DNA of 16,630 bases. Origin: CAG-103 sp048217285 (GTDB lineage: Bacteria; Bacillota; Clostridia; Oscillospirales; Oscillospiraceae). Under the pieces are notes generated by a model. The model made no database searches and had not been told where the DNA came from. It saw only the letters and a program-made list of their open reading frames with translations. Position numbers and translations under genes: made by a program. The DNA is taken from contig DBFWVW010000100.1 of the NCBI GenBank assembly GCA_048217285.1, forward strand, positions 1-16,630, in the 5' to 3' direction. Shown here piece after piece: positions 15,436-16,630 of this stretch. Position 1 is the first letter of the stretch; each line of letters opens with the position of its first letter.

Positions 15436-15492
15436 AAAAAAACGGCACTGGTGTCCGGAGATCTTGAGCTCTCCACGACGCCATTGCCGTTT
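15436..15492 (-). terminator. Attenuator (leader terminator) of glnN with candidate ANTAR hexaloop
   Basis: In the glnN leader RNA, AAACGGCA (complement of 15485-15492) pairs with TGCCGTTT, followed by seven U in all (complement of 15436-15442). Inside, TGG/CCA, GTC/GAC and GGAGA/TCTCC extend the stem with a few mismatches. An alternative hairpin ACGGC-[AATGGC]-GTCGT (complement of 15475-15490) shares the 5' arm. Its six-base loop has A at position 1 and G at position 4, the known signature of ANTAR-bound hairpins. A second such loop was not found. Confidence 0.8.
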
Positions 15493-15503
15493 CAATGTAG
15501 CAA

Positions 15504-15532
15504 AATATACGCCTGTTGCGGAAAAATGTCAA
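15504..15532 (-). promoter_or_regulatory. glnN promoter
   Basis: On the minus strand TTGACA (complement of 15527-15532), 17-bp spacer, TATATT (complement of 15504-15509). The predicted start is near 15498, immediately before the first leader hairpin sequence CATTG. Confidence 0.85.
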
Positions 15533-15551
15533 GCGGGACGGGCGCAATTTC

Positions 15552-15585
15552 TTTCGGCGGATTTCACAGAATTTTCGGCGAATTT
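15552..15585. repeat. 13-bp direct repeat between divergent glnN and ANTAR promoters
   Basis: TTTCGGCGGATTT (15552-15564) and TTTCGGCGAATTT (15573-15585) differ at one base and start 21 bp apart, two helical turns. They lie between the -35 boxes of the two divergent promoters, so they could be a tandem operator for a DNA-binding regulator. No regulator can be named. Confidence 0.55.
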
Positions 15586-15601
15586 GCCCGTTTTTTTATC
15601 C

Positions 15602-15631
15602 TTGACACGCGCAAATGCCGTGGTGTATTAT
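15602..15631 (+). promoter_or_regulatory. Promoter of the ANTAR-pyrG unit
   Basis: TTGACA (15602-15607), 18-bp spacer, TATTAT (15626-15631). Transcription would start near 15638-15640 and give a leader of about 180 nt before the ANTAR start codon. Confidence 0.8.
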
Positions 15632-15716
15632 ATACATGGATTTTGATTGGCAAAAATCTGCGTGCTGTATTTGCAGTCGCAAGCATAAGCATAAATTCAT
15701 ATGGTAACTTTTCGAG

Positions 15717-15781
15717 AACGCTGACGTTTCACGATGACCCGGGGGAAAGTGCCCCTTATCGGCATCGGAAGCGTCTTTTTT
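15717..15781 (+). promoter_or_regulatory. Structured attenuator in the leader of the ANTAR gene
   Basis: GACGTTTC (15723-15730) pairs with GAAGCGTC (15768-15775), CGATG (15732-15736) with CATCG (15763-15767), CCG with CGG, and GGGG (15742-15745) with CCCC (15752-15755). Six T (15776-15781) follow, making an intrinsic terminator 36 nt before the ANTAR start codon. A competing hairpin AACG-CTGA-CGTT (15717-15728) would capture its 5' arm. The apical loop AAAGTG has A1 and G4 as in ANTAR targets. No gene precedes it on this strand, so it is an attenuator or the end of a small RNA. Confidence 0.72.
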
Positions 15782-15817
15782 GTTTTCCGCACAAACTTCT
15801 GACTTGAGGTGACTGCT

Positions 15818-16405
15818 ATGAACACGTCGCTGCATACCGTGCGCGCCCTGCTGGTCTCCGGCTCCGAGGCGCAGACCCAGCGCATCAGCGCCCTGCTCAC
15901 GCGGGCGCGCATCGTACCGTTCGATCATGCCGGCAGCGCGCGCCAAGCCCTGGAGCAATTCGACGCCGGTGGAATTGACGGCGTGCTCATTGCCGAACCG
16001 GTTGCCGGCAGCTCCGGCCAGGAGCTGGCATTGCAGCTCAAAAAGCGGCATTGCATGGCCATGCTGCTGCTGGCCGCGCCGGAACACGCGGACGCGGCCG
16101 CCGCCCTGCTTGAGCAGTCCGGCGTTCTGGTGCTGCCGAGCGACGCGCCGGAGTCGCTCATCGTGCAGACGATCCGGCTGCTGGCCGCCGTGCGCATCCA
16201 GCTCGAGCAGATGCAGCAAAAAACGGAAAAACTGGAGGCGAAGGTCGCCGACATCCGCATCATCAACCGCGCGAAGCTCCTGCTCGTGCAGCATCTGCAG
16301 ATGACGGAAATGGAGGCGCACAAGTATATCGAGAAGCAGGCAATGGACACCAGTATGCGCCGGCGGACCATTGCGGAAAATATCATTCGTACCTATGAAG
16401 ATTGA
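15818..16405 (+). CDS. ANTAR-domain RNA-binding antiterminator with pseudo-receiver domain
   Basis: 195-residue cytosolic regulator of the NasT/EutV/AmiR type. Residues about 8-120 have the length and alternating pattern of a receiver domain, but the phosphorylation residues are missing. The acidic pair is replaced (LLVSGSE), the acceptor position is Ala59 (VLIAEP) and the KPF lysine is absent (VLVLPSD). Residues about 125-145 are heptad-like (coiled coil). The ANTAR domain spans about 135-192, with the IINRAKLLLVQHLQMTEMEA block and RRRTIAENII at the end. ANTAR domains bind paired hexaloop hairpins in leader RNAs and prevent termination. It is divergent from glnN, whose leader contains a terminator. 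The ATG at 15818 has GAGGTGA 5-6 nt upstream; a GTG at 15809 lies within that site. It probably forms an operon with pyrG, whose ribosome binding site overlaps its stop. Confidence 0.93.
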   Translation: MNTSLHTVRALLVSGSEAQTQRISALLTRARIVPFDHAGSARQALEQFDAGGIDGVLIAEPVAGSSGQELALQLKKRHCMAMLLLAAPEHADAAAALLEQSGVLVLPSDAPESLIVQTIRLLAAVRIQLEQMQQKTEKLEAKVADIRIINRAKLLLVQHLQMTEMEAHKYIEKQAMDTSMRRRTIAENIIRTYED

Positions 16406-16417
16406 GGAGTGTGGATC

Positions 16418-16630
16418 ATGACCAAGTACATTTTTGTGACCGGCGGCGTTGTCTCCGGCCTCGGCAAGGGCATTACGGCAGCTTCGCTCGGCCGTCTGCT
16501 CAAGGCTCGCGGCCTGAAGGTCGCAGCGCAAAAGCTCGACCCATATATCAATGTCGACCCCGGCACCATGAGTCCGTATCAGCACGGCGAGGTATACGTC
16601 ACCGAGGACGGCGCGGAGACCGATCTCGAC
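16418..16630 (+). CDS. pyrG: CTP synthase (N-terminal part, cut by the window end)
   Basis: First 71 codons of CTP synthase, which aminates UTP to CTP using ATP and glutamine. The start TKYIFVTGGVVSGLGKGI contains the P-loop-like SGLGKGI, followed by KLDPYINVDPGTMSPYQHG and VYVTEDGAETDLD, all near-invariant in PyrG. The C-terminal glutamine amidotransferase domain lies beyond the window. ATG 16418 has GAGGAG (16404-16409) 8 nt upstream, overlapping the ANTAR stop codon, so the two genes are probably co-transcribed and coupled. No separate attenuator of the poly-G pyrG type is visible between them. Confidence 0.97.
   Translation, partial: MTKYIFVTGGVVSGLGKGITAASLGRLLKARGLKVAAQKLDPYINVDPGTMSPYQHGEVYVTEDGAETDLD

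Noticed and set aside
13296..15467. Plus-strand open frame of 723 codons opposite glnN
   Set aside because: It mirrors the glnN coding strand almost end to end, is rich in Arg/His/Val with no recognisable domain, and has no promoter or ribosome binding site. It is an antisense shadow caused by high GC codon usage.
15482..15497. Alternative glnN leader hairpin CATTG-AAACGG-CAATG as the ANTAR target
   Set aside because: The stem is perfect and the loop is six bases, but position 4 is C rather than the conserved G. It was kept only as a competing fold.
15636..15707. A 23-codon leader peptide with a CCxC motif and Lys/His-rich end in the ANTAR leader
   Set aside because: Its ATG lies at or before the predicted transcription start, and no ribosome binding site precedes it, so it is unlikely to be translated.
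1..16630. CRISPR arrays, insertion sequences, integrases or phage genes
   Set aside because: No periodic direct repeats with spacers, terminal inverted repeats, transposase or integrase motifs were seen. The tRNA genes at the left end show no adjacent partial duplicate that would suggest an attachment site.

Overview
The window looks like a chromosomal segment of a GC-rich Clostridia member, most likely an Oscillospirales/Ruminococcaceae-type gut Firmicute. The evidence is the AGGAGG-type ribosome binding sites, sigma-A promoters with 17-bp spacers, tRNAs with encoded CCA, an asparagine T-box leader, a type III glutamine synthetase (GlnN), an ANTAR antiterminator and a Clostridia-style PcrA. 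No phage, IS element or CRISPR array is visible. Naming a genus would be a guess.

Layout. 1-31 holds nothing recognisable. 32-260 carries two serine tRNAs (UGA, GCU) on the minus strand. Back-to-back promoters (309-379) then separate them from a rightward HAD phosphatase (406-1053). Next come a leftward pcrA helicase and a DMT-family exporter (1085-4422), a rightward and apparently degenerate metallo-beta-lactamase-fold protein (4511-5140), and a leftward trkA-type potassium regulator (5196-6551). A rightward fused ABC ATPase/FtsX-type permease with a very large extracytoplasmic domain follows (6814-9756), then an SLH-domain surface protein (9829-10740) whose Shine-Dalgarno sequence is buried in a terminator-like hairpin. 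Convergent gene pairs are separated by bidirectional intrinsic terminators.

The right third (10780-16630) is a nitrogen and glutamine block. Leftward glnN makes glutamine. asnB spends glutamine to make asparagine and lies behind a T-box with an AAC (Asn) specifier. A PAT-type GNAT acetyltransferase sits 6 bp behind asnB. Divergent from glnN are a small ANTAR RNA-binding regulator and pyrG (CTP synthase, another glutamine consumer, cut by the window edge). Both glnN and the ANTAR gene have a strong promoter followed by a structured leader that ends in an intrinsic terminator before the start codon. The ANTAR protein has a receiver-like domain with none of the usual phosphorylation residues. 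A near-perfect 13-bp direct repeat spaced 21 bp lies between the two promoters.

The best candidate for something undescribed is this glnN/ANTAR circuit: a phosphorylation-independent ANTAR protein that may control transcription read-through of both its own gene and glnN. Other points of interest are the MBL-fold protein lacking two metal-ligand histidines and the occluded ribosome binding site of the SLH gene.
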